A stretch of 27,603 nucleotides of DNA from an uncultured Methanobrevibacter sp. (GTDB lineage: Archaea; Methanobacteriota; Methanobacteria; Methanobacteriales; Methanobacteriaceae), in NCBI RefSeq assembly GCF_900314695.1, contig NZ_OMWD01000028.1, forward strand, positions 1 through 27,603, read 5' to 3'. Position 1 is the stretch's first letter. Each line of letters starts with the position of its first letter. A model generated the notes under the pieces. That model saw nothing but the letters and a program-made list of their open reading frames with translations. It made no database searches and was not told the DNA's origin. Below, one piece after another: positions 1-7,079 of the stretch. The translations under genes were made by a program, and so were the position numbers.

Positions 1-2
1 CA

Positions 3-71
3 GATAAAGGAATTTTAAAAAGATTCAATCTAAAACTAAAGTATTGGGATGAGGACAATGCGATTTACTAA
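3..71 (+). CDS. C-terminal tail of an upstream gene (partial)
   Basis: The frame starting at base 3 is open from the window edge to a TAA at 69-71 and would encode 22 residues ending in WDEDNAIY. The charged and aromatic composition is compatible with the end of a real protein, and no other frame here is more convincing. The product cannot be recognised from so short a tail. It could also be a chance open frame, since it is only 22 codons long. Confidence 0.35.
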   Translation, partial: DKGILKRFNLKLKYWDEDNAIY

Positions 72-118
72 AAATCACTTAAGTTATTGAAAGTGCCTTT
101 CGAATTTCTAAGTTAACG

Positions 119-127
119 TTTAAATAT
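119..127 (+). promoter_or_regulatory. Putative TATA box for the small-protein cassette
   Basis: The sequence TTTAAATAT lies about 50 bases before the zinc-ribbon ATG. Initiation some 25 bases downstream would give a leader of roughly 20 bases that contains the GAGGT SD element at 159-163. This is motif matching only. Confidence 0.4.
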
Positions 128-169
128 GAGTTTGTTTAAAATTATAATAATTATTGTTGAGGTATTTTG

Positions 170-337
170 ATGGTTGCAATAAATTTTTGTCCTTCATGCG
201 GCAGTGAACTGACTCAAGGAAGTTTCGTATGCCCTGAATGTAATATAGATGTGGAAGAATTATTTGCAAAAGGCTATTTATTGGCCAGCAATATCCAAAA
301 TAATTCTATAGAATTATTTGAAGGAAATATAGATTGA
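170..337 (+). CDS. Small zinc-ribbon protein, 55 aa
   Basis: This short gene encodes 55 residues starting MVAINFCPSCGSEL, with a second pair CPEC at residues 21-24. The CPxCG...CPxC arrangement is a classic zinc ribbon that binds one structural zinc ion. The C-terminal half is acidic and hydrophobic with no recognisable motif. The start is supported by GAGGT at 159-163, seven bases before the ATG. It ends 12 bases before the next gene, so it is probably the first gene of a three-gene unit. Zinc ribbons of this size usually act as adaptors or nucleic-acid-binding modules in archaea. The specific role here is unknown. Confidence 0.75.
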   Translation: MVAINFCPSCGSELTQGSFVCPECNIDVEELFAKGYLLASNIQNNSIELFEGNID

Positions 338-349
338 TGGAGTGATAAT

Positions 350-631
350 ATGCGTGATGAAAAAGTCAATATTCAACCTGGAGATGAAATTGTTATTGTG
401 GTTCCTGAAGGTACTGATGAAGATGAAATCGTAATAGATTTGGATGAATTGGGAATTGATGTTGAAAACCTTGAAGGAGATGTCAATATTGTCATTCAAG
501 TTGAAGGTGAAGGTTCAGACGATGATGAACTCTTTTTGGAAGATGATGAAATGGATGAACCTAACGAATGGCGTTTTGATGATGATCCTTATGATGTAGT
601 CTATTATGAGTTTGTCAATGATGAGGATTAA
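350..631 (+). CDS. Extremely acidic small protein, 93 aa
   Basis: The protein is 93 residues long with about 37 Asp/Glu and only three Arg/Lys, giving a very low predicted pI. Residues 10-55 alternate hydrophobic and acidic positions (for example DEIVIVVPEGTDEDEIVIDL), which suggests beta strands rather than a disordered tail. The C-terminal 40 residues are almost continuously acidic with aromatic residues (WRFDDDPYDVVYYEF). GGAG at 339-342 precedes the ATG. It lies between the zinc-ribbon gene and the 77-residue gene, which starts two bases after its stop. I do not recognise a family. DNA mimicry, a chaperone-like acidic domain or metal binding are all possible but unsupported. Confidence 0.8.
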   Translation: MRDEKVNIQPGDEIVIVVPEGTDEDEIVIDLDELGIDVENLEGDVNIVIQVEGEGSDDDELFLEDDEMDEPNEWRFDDDPYDVVYYEFVNDED

Positions 632-633
632 AA

Positions 634-867
634 ATGAAGGAAGTCCCATACTACATTTTGGATGATGATGGAAATTCCCACTCAATATCTTCCAAGGAAG
701 CTTATATTGATGATGGTGATTTGAGGGAATTGCTGATTGATTTTTTAGGAGATTCCGTTTCCGAAGAAGAAATTCAAAAAATACTGGATGCGGCTTCGGA
801 TAAAAATCTCAGTGAAGAAGATTTTGACAGATTGCTTGATAATTTTATTTCAAACAATAAAAAATAA
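634..867 (+). CDS. Small acidic hypothetical protein, 77 aa
   Basis: A 77-residue protein beginning MKEVPYYILDDDGNSHS. Residues 29-75 look helical and acidic, including VSEEEIQKILDAAS and LSEEDFDRLLDNFI, a spacing that resembles two short amphipathic helices. It follows the acidic 93-residue protein after two bases, with GAGGATTAAA as a weak ribosome site inside the end of that gene, so translation is probably coupled. I do not recognise the family. The downstream sequence becomes AT-rich and non-coding, so it is probably the last gene of its unit. Confidence 0.75.
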   Translation: MKEVPYYILDDDGNSHSISSKEAYIDDGDLRELLIDFLGDSVSEEEIQKILDAASDKNLSEEDFDRLLDNFISNNKK

Positions 868-898
868 AATTCCTCCTTTTTTAACAAAAAATAAAACA

Positions 899-908
899 TT
901 TATATATA
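899..908 (+). promoter_or_regulatory. Putative TATA box upstream of rps8e
   Basis: TTTATATATA is a near-ideal archaeal box A. If used, it gives a leader of about 130 bases before the S8e ATG. A second, less ideal A/T-rich candidate lies at about 1034-1045 but would leave little room for the SD at 1050-1055. Which one is used cannot be decided from sequence. Confidence 0.45.
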
Positions 909-1060
909 ATGAAAAAGTAATATTTTATTATCATTATTCTTTAGGGCTCTTTATTGCTCTCATAATTGAACTGTTATTTTTTCTTGCTTTACAGTTTTAA
1001 TTGAAAGGGTCTTATTGACGCGATTATTAATTAATATATTATATTTATTTAGGTGAAATA

Positions 1061-1435
1061 ATGGCAATTTCTCAAGGAAAATCAACTAGAAGTCCATCTG
1101 GTGCAAGAAATGTTGCAAACCGTGGAAAAAGAAAATCAGAATTAGGAAGAGATCCTGCTGAAACTAGATTAGATGAAAAAAAATTAAGAAAAATCAGAAC
1201 CCGTGGTGGAAACGAAAAACTCAGATTAGCTACAGGTAATAAAATCAATGTTACCGACGCTAACGGAAAAACCCAAGTAGTAGATATTCTTGGAGTAATA
1301 GAAAACACCGCAAACCCTAACTACGTAAGAAGGAACATCATTACCAAAGGTGCTATTGTAGAAACCACTGAAGGTAATGCTAAAGTAACATCCAGACCTG
1401 GTCAAGACGGTGTTATTAACGGAATTTTAATTTAA
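1061..1435 (+). CDS. rps8e: 30S ribosomal protein S8e
   Basis: The 124-residue product is archaeal/eukaryotic-type ribosomal protein eS8, a component of the small ribosomal subunit. It has the family's basic N terminus (MAISQGKSTRSPSGARNVAN), the RTRGGNEKLRL segment at residues 46-56 and the C-terminal beta-rich region ending in NGILI. Its length matches archaeal S8e, which is much shorter than the eukaryotic form. AGGTGA at 1051-1056 precedes the ATG. It is followed by a T-rich tract and a fresh promoter for hypE, so it is probably monocistronic. Bacteria have no S8e, so this gene places the window in Archaea. Confidence 0.97.
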   Translation: MAISQGKSTRSPSGARNVANRGKRKSELGRDPAETRLDEKKLRKIRTRGGNEKLRLATGNKINVTDANGKTQVVDILGVIENTANPNYVRRNIITKGAIVETTEGNAKVTSRPGQDGVINGILI

Positions 1436-1452
1436 ATATTTCATATTTAAAT

Positions 1453-1465
1453 TCTCTTTTTTTTT
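1453..1465 (+). terminator. T-tract terminator after rps8e
   Basis: Nine consecutive T residues at 1457-1465 follow the S8e stop within 30 bases. Oligo-T tracts of this kind are the usual archaeal intrinsic termination signal. Confidence 0.55.
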
Positions 1466-1480
1466 AACTTTTTAACTAAT

Positions 1481-1490
1481 AATTATATAC
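1481..1490 (+). promoter_or_regulatory. Putative TATA box for hypE
   Basis: AATTATATAC lies 52-61 bases before the hypE ATG, leaving room for a leader of about 25-30 bases with the SD AGGAGAT at 1532-1538. Confidence 0.45.
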
Positions 1491-1541
1491 TTGTTTTTAC
1501 AGATATTATTTCATTAAATATTATTTATTTTAGGAGATAAA

Positions 1542-2561
1542 ATGTCAGATGATAAAATTAATATGAATCATGGTGCTGGTGGAGAAGTAATGGCTAACTT
1601 AATAGCTAGCACAGTCTTGGATAATATCACTAAAAAGAGTGTAAATGGTGGTATTAGCTTAGATGATTTGGATGATGGTGCATCTATCCCATTAGGCGAT
1701 TATGAGATTGTCGTCACAACTGATGGTCATACTATCGATCCATTATTCTTCCCTGGCGGGGATATCGGTAGAATTTCAGCGGCAGGAACTATCAATGATG
1801 TTTCTGTAATGGGTGCTCGTCCATTAGCTATTTCTAATGCAATAATCATGCAAGAAGGATTTCCAATTGAAGATTTGGACAAGATAATGAAGTCCTTAAA
1901 TGAGACTTGCAGTGAGGTTGATGTTGCAGTAATTACTGGAGACACTAAAGTAATGCCACAAGATAAGCTTGATGGAATTGTAATGGTGACTACAGGTATT
2001 GGAATAGCTAAAAAAGGTGAAGTGATTCGTGATTCAACTTTGGAAGTTGGAGACAAAATTATTGTTACAGGTAGCTTAGGCGACCATGGAATGAGTTTGA
2101 TGTCTTTCAGAGAAGGTTTCGGTTTTGAAACTGACTTAAAATCTGATGTTGCTCCAATGTGGAATATTATTAATAAAGCTTTAGAAATTGGAGGAGTTAC
2201 AGCAATGAAAGATCCTACTCGCGGTGGTTTTGCTAATGCTATTAATGAAATGGCTTCAAAAGCGGATGTTGGTGTTGTTTTAGAGCAAGATTCAATCCCA
2301 ATAAAAGAAGAAGTTCATGCTGTATCCGAAATGTTGGGTATTGATCCATTTGAAGTAGCCAATGAAGGAAAAGTGGTCATGGGCGTTAAGGCCGACAAGG
2401 CTGATGCAGTCCTTGAAGCTATTAAGGGTGAAAAATATGGTGAAAATGCTGCAATAATTGGTGAAGTAGTTGAAGGAGATTATGTAATTGTTAATACTCC
2501 TATTGGCGGTGAAAGAATTCTCGAAGCACCAATAGCAGATCCAGTTCCAAGAGTGTGTTGA
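1542..2561 (+). CDS. hypE: Hydrogenase expression/formation protein HypE
   Basis: HypE (339 aa) belongs to the AIR-synthase/PurM-like family and works with HypF to make the cyanide ligands of the [NiFe] hydrogenase active site. HypF carbamoylates the C-terminal cysteine of HypE, and HypE then uses ATP to dehydrate the thiocarboxamide to a thiocyanate. The sequence shows the N-terminal NHGAGG at residues 9-14, the nucleotide-binding VTTDGHTIDP region near residue 60, the DPTRGG motif at 224-229, and above all the terminal PVPRVC with Cys339 as the last residue. Nothing is truncated and all key elements are present. A strong SD (AGGAGAT) supports the start. A hydrogenotrophic methanogen needs this for its hydrogenases. 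The RDD protein follows after 11 bases. Confidence 0.97.
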   Translation: MSDDKINMNHGAGGEVMANLIASTVLDNITKKSVNGGISLDDLDDGASIPLGDYEIVVTTDGHTIDPLFFPGGDIGRISAAGTINDVSVMGARPLAISNAIIMQEGFPIEDLDKIMKSLNETCSEVDVAVITGDTKVMPQDKLDGIVMVTTGIGIAKKGEVIRDSTLEVGDKIIVTGSLGDHGMSLMSFREGFGFETDLKSDVAPMWNIINKALEIGGVTAMKDPTRGGFANAINEMASKADVGVVLEQDSIPIKEEVHAVSEMLGIDPFEVANEGKVVMGVKADKADAVLEAIKGEKYGENAAIIGEVVEGDYVIVNTPIGGERILEAPIADPVPRVC

Positions 2562-2572
2562 GGTGTGTTTAA

Positions 2573-2980
2573 ATGGCAAGTGTATTTACAAGAAGAGTAA
2601 TTGCATATATTCTTGATTTTTTTGTTGTTTCCGCATTCATGTGGATTGTGTCATATTTGTGTTATTTCTTAATGAATCCATATGAAACATTTGCAGTTTA
2701 TCAGTTTTTCCCAATAGTGTTGCCTATTTTGATATTGGTATACTTCATAGTGCTTGAAAAGTCCAAAGGCGCTACTGTGGGTAAAGCTTTAATGTATTTG
2801 GAAGTCAGATCAAGAAACGGTGCAAGGATAAATTGGGCTCAGGCTATTGTTCGTAATTTATCTAAAATTTATTGGATTCCAGTTATTTTCGATTGGCTTA
2901 TCGGTAAATTATTAGGTGCAGGAAATAATAGGTTCCTTGGAAGCGTTACAAAAACTGTTGTGATTGATGAGCTTAGATAA
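2573..2980 (+). CDS. RDD family membrane protein
   Basis: This 135-residue integral membrane protein carries the RDD family signature. Arg and Asp sit in the first membrane segment (RRVIAYILDFFVV, residues about 7-19), a second hydrophobic segment spans about 45-60, and a typical VGKALMYLEVRSRNGARI loop at about 66-83 precedes a further hydrophobic stretch. RDD proteins are widespread and poorly characterised; some have been linked to ion transport or stress. GAGGTG at 2560-2565 overlaps the hypE stop and positions the ATG, so it is likely cotranscribed with hypE. That is probably not a functional link, because RDD proteins occur in many contexts. Followed by a T-rich tract. Confidence 0.85.
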   Translation: MASVFTRRVIAYILDFFVVSAFMWIVSYLCYFLMNPYETFAVYQFFPIVLPILILVYFIVLEKSKGATVGKALMYLEVRSRNGARINWAQAIVRNLSKIYWIPVIFDWLIGKLLGAGNNRFLGSVTKTVVIDELR

Positions 2981-2987
2981 GCCCTCT

Positions 2988-3001
2988 ATTTTATTTTTTT
3001 T
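2988..3001 (+). terminator. T-rich tract after the RDD gene
   Basis: A run of eight T residues (2994-3001) inside a T-rich stretch follows the RDD stop codon and may end the hypE unit. The next gene starts only 12 bases later, so termination may be partial. Confidence 0.4.
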
Positions 3002-3012
3002 AATTTGATAAG

Positions 3013-3651
3013 ATGATTAGGAAAATCCAAGTTTTATGGTATCTAAATAAAGAAGATTTGGAAAATTACTGCATTGATTTTAAGGAATACAAGTCACATA
3101 AGCTTGAAGGATATGAAATCTGTGATGTAGATGAAGATTTAATCTATGATTTGTGTGATATTGATTCGGAAAGGCTGGAACCTATCGGATTTTTTAAAAA
3201 TAAAAAAGAAATTGAAAATCATGTTTCTGATTTTATAACAAATAATGAATTCGAATTGAGCCTTGATTCTCCGGAGCTCAAATCCAAAATTGACAACGCT
3301 ATTGAGTCTATTGAGTTTAGCGGTGAAGATTATTATATTTCCATTGGTGATGGAATAGGCTGTGATGGCAATAGGATTGTCAGCTGGTTTGATTCACTTA
3401 AAAAAGAATACAAGATATTAACCCGTGAAAAATTGTGGGTGTTGGCGGTGACCGGTTATGACCCTTATGATTTGTCATTGACAGGTAAAACATTATCATA
3501 TGTTCTTGCAGATATCTTAAATATAAATGAATCTTCTCTAGACAATTTGATTCCAAAAAAGGGTCGCATCACTTCTGAAGAATGGAATGAAATTTTAGAT
3601 AATGTTTATAATAAAAATAAAATATATTTGGGTTTGAATAGAGTTGTTTAA
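3013..3651 (+). CDS. Hypothetical protein, 212 aa
   Basis: A 212-residue soluble, moderately acidic protein that I do not recognise. The first 75 residues form one region (MIRKIQVLWYLNKEDLENYC...). The middle contains a glycine-rich turn, YYISIGDGIGCDGNRIVSWFD, around residues 112-132. Another segment reads WVLAVTGYDPYDLSLTGKTLSY (about 146-167), and the C-terminal 35 residues are lysine-rich (IPKKGRITSEEW). There are no signal peptide, membrane segments or cysteine clusters. No strong SD is seen; the ATG is preceded by AATTTGATAAG. It is long, uninterrupted and typical in codon use, so it is very probably real. Its stop lies one base from the stop of the convergent thermonuclease-like gene. 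Confidence 0.8.
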   Translation: MIRKIQVLWYLNKEDLENYCIDFKEYKSHKLEGYEICDVDEDLIYDLCDIDSERLEPIGFFKNKKEIENHVSDFITNNEFELSLDSPELKSKIDNAIESIEFSGEDYYISIGDGIGCDGNRIVSWFDSLKKEYKILTREKLWVLAVTGYDPYDLSLTGKTLSYVLADILNINESSLDNLIPKKGRITSEEWNEILDNVYNKNKIYLGLNRVV

Positions 3652-3652
3652 C

Positions 3653-4120
3653 TCATATTTCACCCTTTTTAAATTCACTTGGCTCGAAATATGATATTTC
3701 AGCCAGCTTATTTTCAATCAGTGCTTTGTTTATGTCTTCTGAGTCTGTATATACGATGGCTAGTGTTCGTTCATATTTGTCTTTAGGCTGTGCATTGTCT
3801 ATATCAAGATATACTGTTTTTCCAAGACATTTGTCTTCAACAAATTTCTTTGCATCGCTGAATCCAGATTCATTTTTTTGAGGGGTCTTCACCTGGGACA
3901 GTTGAACTTTTCCCACGCCGTAGACCTGTATTGTGTTGCCGTCTATTACTTCAACGCATTTTCCTGCATTTTCGTAGTTTATGGTCTTGTTTTCAATAGT
4001 CAGTGTTCCTGTTTTGTTCTCGATTGTATGTGTGTCGTTCATTAGCGAATTAGCTATTGTCAGTGAAATGCCTAAAATGAATATGATTAAAAATATCACT
4101 GAGAGTTTTTGCTTGTTCAT
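3653..4120 (-). CDS. Membrane-anchored thermonuclease (SNase)-like protein, probably non-catalytic
   Basis: The 155-residue protein has an N-terminal hydrophobic anchor or signal (residues 6-26, LSVIFLIIFILGISLTIANS) and then a staphylococcal-nuclease-like OB fold from about residue 53 (CVEVIDGNTIQVYGVGKVQL) to about 125 (DKYERTLAIVYTD). Against the family consensus IDGDT...RLxGxDTPE, the calcium and catalytic positions have changed. The Asp21 equivalent is Asn, Arg35 is Gln, Asp40 is Lys and Glu43 is Gln; only Asp19 and the Arg87 equivalent remain. This comparison is from memory of the S. aureus enzyme. A nuclease activity is therefore doubtful, and a binding or structural role outside the membrane is more likely. 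It starts two bases after the stop of the Cas4-like gene, in an operon with it. Confidence 0.8.
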   Translation of the reverse strand: MNKQKLSVIFLIIFILGISLTIANSLMNDTHTIENKTGTLTIENKTINYENAGKCVEVIDGNTIQVYGVGKVQLSQVKTPQKNESGFSDAKKFVEDKCLGKTVYLDIDNAQPKDKYERTLAIVYTDSEDINKALIENKLAEISYFEPSEFKKGEI

Positions 4121-4122
4121 GG

Positions 4123-4815
4123 CTATCCTTTTTTGTAGTGTTCACAATACCTTTTGTATCTGCAGGATCTGCATTTGTTTGGATTTTTGGTTGGAATGAA
4201 TGGTTTTGAGCTATCCAATAATCCTTGCATCCTATTTATTGTAAATTCAATTTCCTTTTCAATTTCAGGAGTAAAAATTTCAATCCAGAATAGGTTGTTT
4301 GTCCCACGTTCTCTTAAAGCTCCCTTTATCATCCTTGAATCGTTTGTCATATCCTTGAATGCCAGGCAGTATGCCCTTACTTGATTCATTGTTGATTGGT
4401 ATGGTGTTCTGCCAGGTTTGTCATCAATTATTACAATTTCTTCTGGTGTCATCCAGATTTCATCAATGTATCCTCTTATTCCGTAGCTTGGTGAAATTAC
4501 AAAGCATTCTCTTGACATGCTTGCTTCGCTTTTGGATGTTTCAACAACCTCTTCAAATGTTGCAGGTGTTGCATCCTGCTTGAATATGTTTTCAAGCTGG
4601 TTGTGAATTTCGCTTCCATGTGTCATTGCACTTGTAGGTGCAGTTTCTATTCCTTTCATGTATTCGAGATATATCTGGTATTCACAATATCCTTGCTGGT
4701 TGAGCCAACTAATCGGGAAATTGTTTTTTCCTTCAATTATTTGAACTCCTTTTATATCAGGATGCTTTTTAATTTCATATTCTTTTCCATATCCTGTAAT
4801 GTTTTTCTGTTGCAT
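4123..4815 (-). CDS. Cas4-like PD-(D/E)XK nuclease with Fe-S cysteines
   Basis: This 230-residue protein has the layout of Cas4/Dna2-type (PD-(D/E)XK) nucleases with an iron-sulfur cluster. Cys44 (QGYCEYQIYLEY) and the C-terminal Cys215, Cys218 and Cys224 (CRSCRYKRYC) are the four cluster ligands. HGSEIH at 66-71, Asp118 (RGYIDEI), the IIDDKPG motif at 129-135 giving the D-x-K residues, and the QVRAY box at 145-149 form the nuclease site. All catalytic positions look intact. Cas4 proteins process protospacers, while relatives without CRISPR act as DNA end-processing exonucleases. No cas genes or array lie here, so this is a solo copy. The gene is preceded by a TATA box about 22 bases before the ATG and is probably leaderless. 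Confidence 0.85.
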   Translation of the reverse strand: MQQKNITGYGKEYEIKKHPDIKGVQIIEGKNNFPISWLNQQGYCEYQIYLEYMKGIETAPTSAMTHGSEIHNQLENIFKQDATPATFEEVVETSKSEASMSRECFVISPSYGIRGYIDEIWMTPEEIVIIDDKPGRTPYQSTMNQVRAYCLAFKDMTNDSRMIKGALRERGTNNLFWIEIFTPEIEKEIEFTINRMQGLLDSSKPFIPTKNPNKCRSCRYKRYCEHYKKG

Positions 4816-4833
4816 AATTTTATTTTATGTTTC

Positions 4834-4840
4834 TTTATAC
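4834..4840 (-). promoter_or_regulatory. Putative TATA box for the Cas4-like gene
   Basis: On the minus strand the sequence reads GTATAAA, 19-25 bases before the ATG. This is the spacing expected for a leaderless archaeal transcript. Confidence 0.4.
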
Positions 4841-4870
4841 TTATTACTTTACAGCCGCTCTCGGGCATGC

Positions 4871-4879
4871 TTTAAATAT
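4871..4879 (+). promoter_or_regulatory. Putative TATA box for the radical SAM gene
   Basis: TTTAAATAT lies 22-30 bases before the ATG at 4901. That spacing fits a leaderless transcript and supports 4901 rather than 4799 as the start. Confidence 0.45.
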
Positions 4880-4900
4880 TTCCCTGTTCAAAATATTTTT

Positions 4901-5761
4901 ATGCACTACGTTTCGTCAAAAAGCATTCTTTCAAAAAATAATGGAATGAACCTCTATAGGGGATGCACTCATGGATGTATATACTGCGATTCCAGAAGTG
5001 AGGTATATGGCATGGATCATAAGTTTGAGGACATTGAAGTAAAGAAAAACTCCATAGAATTGCTTAAAAAGGAATTGATTAAAAGGCCAAGGGCTATGAT
5101 TGGAACCGGAGCAATGACTGACCCATATGTTCCATTGGAAAAGCATTTAAGATATCTCAGGCAGTCACTTGAACTGATTTACAAATATGGATTCGGTTTT
5201 ACCTGCATTACAAAATCAGATTTGCTTTTAAGGGATTTGGATTTGCTTAAAAAGATTAATTCCAAATCAAAAGTTGTTATTCAAATGACATTGACAACTT
5301 CCGATGATGAATTGTGCTCTGTTCTGGAGCCAAATGTCTGCAATACTTCAAGACGAATTGAAGTGCTTGATATTTTAAATGAAGAAGGAATTCCAACCGT
5401 TGTTTGGCTGTGTCCAATTCTGCCATATATCAACGATAATGAAGAAAACATTAATTCTCTTTTGGATTCATGTATTGCAACCAATGTAAAGGGAATCCTG
5501 TGCTTTGGAATGGGATTGACATTAAGGAAAGGCAACCGAGAATATTTCTATAAAAAGCTGGATGAGAATTTTCCGGGTCTTAAGGAGAGATATGTCAGGG
5601 AATATGGAAACAGCTATTCGATTCCATCTCCTGAAAGCGATAAATTAATGAGGTTATTTGAAAGGAAAACCTCCAAAAACAATATTTTAAACACTCCAGA
5701 TGAAATATTTGAGTACCTGCATGATTTTCCTCAAAAGTCCTACCAGACTAAGCTAATTTAA
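4901..5761 (+). CDS. SPL-family (COG1533-type) radical SAM protein
   Basis: The 286-residue protein is a radical S-adenosylmethionine enzyme of the spore-photoproduct-lyase-like group. The CxxxCxxC cluster motif is CTHGCIYC in the segment NLYRGCTHGCIYCDSRSE, about residues 18-34. A GTGAMTDPYVPLEK segment and a (beta/alpha) barrel pattern follow. The substrate is unknown; members of this group occur widely in archaea without an assigned reaction, and true DNA-repair activity should not be assumed. An in-frame extension back to 4799 encodes a hydrophobic, compositionally odd stretch overlapping the divergent gene. I reject it because the TATA box sits 22-30 bases before the internal ATG. The DEAD-box helicase follows after 25 bases and may be cotranscribed. 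Confidence 0.88.
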   Translation: MHYVSSKSILSKNNGMNLYRGCTHGCIYCDSRSEVYGMDHKFEDIEVKKNSIELLKKELIKRPRAMIGTGAMTDPYVPLEKHLRYLRQSLELIYKYGFGFTCITKSDLLLRDLDLLKKINSKSKVVIQMTLTTSDDELCSVLEPNVCNTSRRIEVLDILNEEGIPTVVWLCPILPYINDNEENINSLLDSCIATNVKGILCFGMGLTLRKGNREYFYKKLDENFPGLKERYVREYGNSYSIPSPESDKLMRLFERKTSKNNILNTPDEIFEYLHDFPQKSYQTKLI

Positions 5762-5786
5762 ATAACTGTTTTTTTAAATATTAATA

Positions 5787-7070
5787 ATGATGAAATTTAA
5801 TGATTTGGATATTTTGGATGAAATTAAAAAAGCAGTTAGTGAAATGGGTTTTAAAAACACAACTCCCATTCAAAAAGAGGCAATTCCTCTTGGATTAAAA
5901 GGCAGAGACATTACCGCTCAGGCACAAACTGGAAGCGGAAAAACGCTTGCTTATTCTATTCCAATTCTTCAAAAGATTTTCATTGCCGATAAATCTCCTC
6001 AGGCCATCATATTGTGCCCAACAAGGGAATTGTGCATTCAAGTGGCTGGTGAAATTGAAAAACTTGCGAAATACATTAAAAAATTTAAAGTTCTTGCCGT
6101 TTATGGAGGCCAGCCAATTGGAAAACAAACAAGGGTTCTTAAAAAAGGTGTCCATGTTGTTGTTGGAACTCCTGGACGTGTAATTGACCATATTCAAAGA
6201 GGCAATCTTGAATTGATTGGCGTTGAAAGTGTTGTTTTGGATGAAGCGGATGAAATGCTTGACATGGGTTTTAGAGAGGATATTGAAACAATTTTAAAGG
6301 ATACTCCTCGCCAAAGGCAGACTTTGCTATTTTCCGCTACAATACCTCAGGAAATTAAAAAAATTGCTAAAAATTATCAGAAAAATCCAAAATTCATCAA
6401 AATCAAATCCAATAAGAAAACAACTCCAAAAATCACCCAATATTCATTCAGAACTAATCCCAAATATAAATTCAAGGATTTGTGCAGGTTATTGGAGGCT
6501 TATGATGTCAAATCTGCATTGATTTTCTGCAATACTAAAAAAGGCGTTGATTTCGTATTTAAAAATTTAAAAAAGAATGATTATTCATCTGATGCATTGC
6601 ATGGGGATATGACACAAAAGTTAAGGGATAAGGTAATGAACAGGTTCAGAAATGGAAATGTCAATTATCTGGTTGCAACGGATGTGGCTGCAAGGGGATT
6701 GGATATCTCCAATCTGGATGTCATTGTCAATTATGATGTTCCTCAAAATTTTGATGATTATATTCACAGAATCGGAAGAACTGCCAGGGCTGGAAATGCA
6801 GGTTTTGCATTTACTTTAGTCACTTCCAGAGATTCATTCTTATTTGAAAATATCAAAAGCAAAAGCAATGTAAAAATAATTGAAAAAGATTTGCCGACTG
6901 ATAAAGAAATGAATGCATTAAAAAATCAGATAATTCTTGATAAGGTTAAAAACTCAATTAAAAACGATAATTTGGAGGATTATCTAAAAGCAATAAAAAA
7001 TAATTCCACAAAGGATTTTACAGTAGATGAAATGGCTGCTGGTCTATTAAAAATGATGAGGGAAAATTAG
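5787..7070 (+). CDS. DEAD-box ATP-dependent RNA helicase
   Basis: The 427-residue protein is a complete DEAD-box RNA helicase. It shows the Q motif (TTPIQKEAIP), motif I AQTGSGKT at residues 45-52, Ia PTRELC, Ib TPGR, motif II DEAD at 152-155, motif III SAT at 183-185, motif V ATDVAARGLD near 297-306 and motif VI HRIGRTAR at 327-334. A lysine-rich C-terminal extension of about 60 residues ends the protein. It would unwind short RNA duplexes during ribosome assembly, decay or cold adaptation, as for CsdA/DeaD-type enzymes. Two adjacent ATG codons (5787 and 5790) could start it, with no clear SD. Its stop directly abuts the stop of the convergent regulator gene. Confidence 0.97.
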   Translation: MMKFNDLDILDEIKKAVSEMGFKNTTPIQKEAIPLGLKGRDITAQAQTGSGKTLAYSIPILQKIFIADKSPQAIILCPTRELCIQVAGEIEKLAKYIKKFKVLAVYGGQPIGKQTRVLKKGVHVVVGTPGRVIDHIQRGNLELIGVESVVLDEADEMLDMGFREDIETILKDTPRQRQTLLFSATIPQEIKKIAKNYQKNPKFIKIKSNKKTTPKITQYSFRTNPKYKFKDLCRLLEAYDVKSALIFCNTKKGVDFVFKNLKKNDYSSDALHGDMTQKLRDKVMNRFRNGNVNYLVATDVAARGLDISNLDVIVNYDVPQNFDDYIHRIGRTARAGNAGFAFTLVTSRDSFLFENIKSKSNVKIIEKDLPTDKEMNALKNQIILDKVKNSIKNDNLEDYLKAIKNNSTKDFTVDEMAAGLLKMMREN

Positions 7071-7079
7071 TTATTTCCC
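7060..7079. terminator. Hairpin straddling two convergent stop codons
   Basis: GGGAAA at 7060-7065 can pair with TTTCCC at 7074-7079 around an eight-base loop that contains both stop codons (TAG at 7068-7070 and, on the other strand, TAA at 7073-7071). There is no long T tract. A bidirectional terminator or RNA 3-prime-end protection role is only a guess. Confidence 0.3.

Noticed and set aside
788..1000. Rightward 70-residue open frame
   Set aside because: It runs out of frame inside the preceding gene and across an apparent promoter; its hydrophobic product looks like translation of A/T-rich spacer.
4123..4815. A CRISPR-Cas locus near the Cas4-like gene
   Set aside because: No other cas gene and no repeat-spacer array is visible anywhere in the window.
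4799..4900. N-terminal extension of the radical SAM protein back to 4799
   Set aside because: The extension is hydrophobic and unlike the family, it overlaps the divergent Cas4-like gene start, and a TATA box sits 22-30 bases before the internal ATG at 4901.
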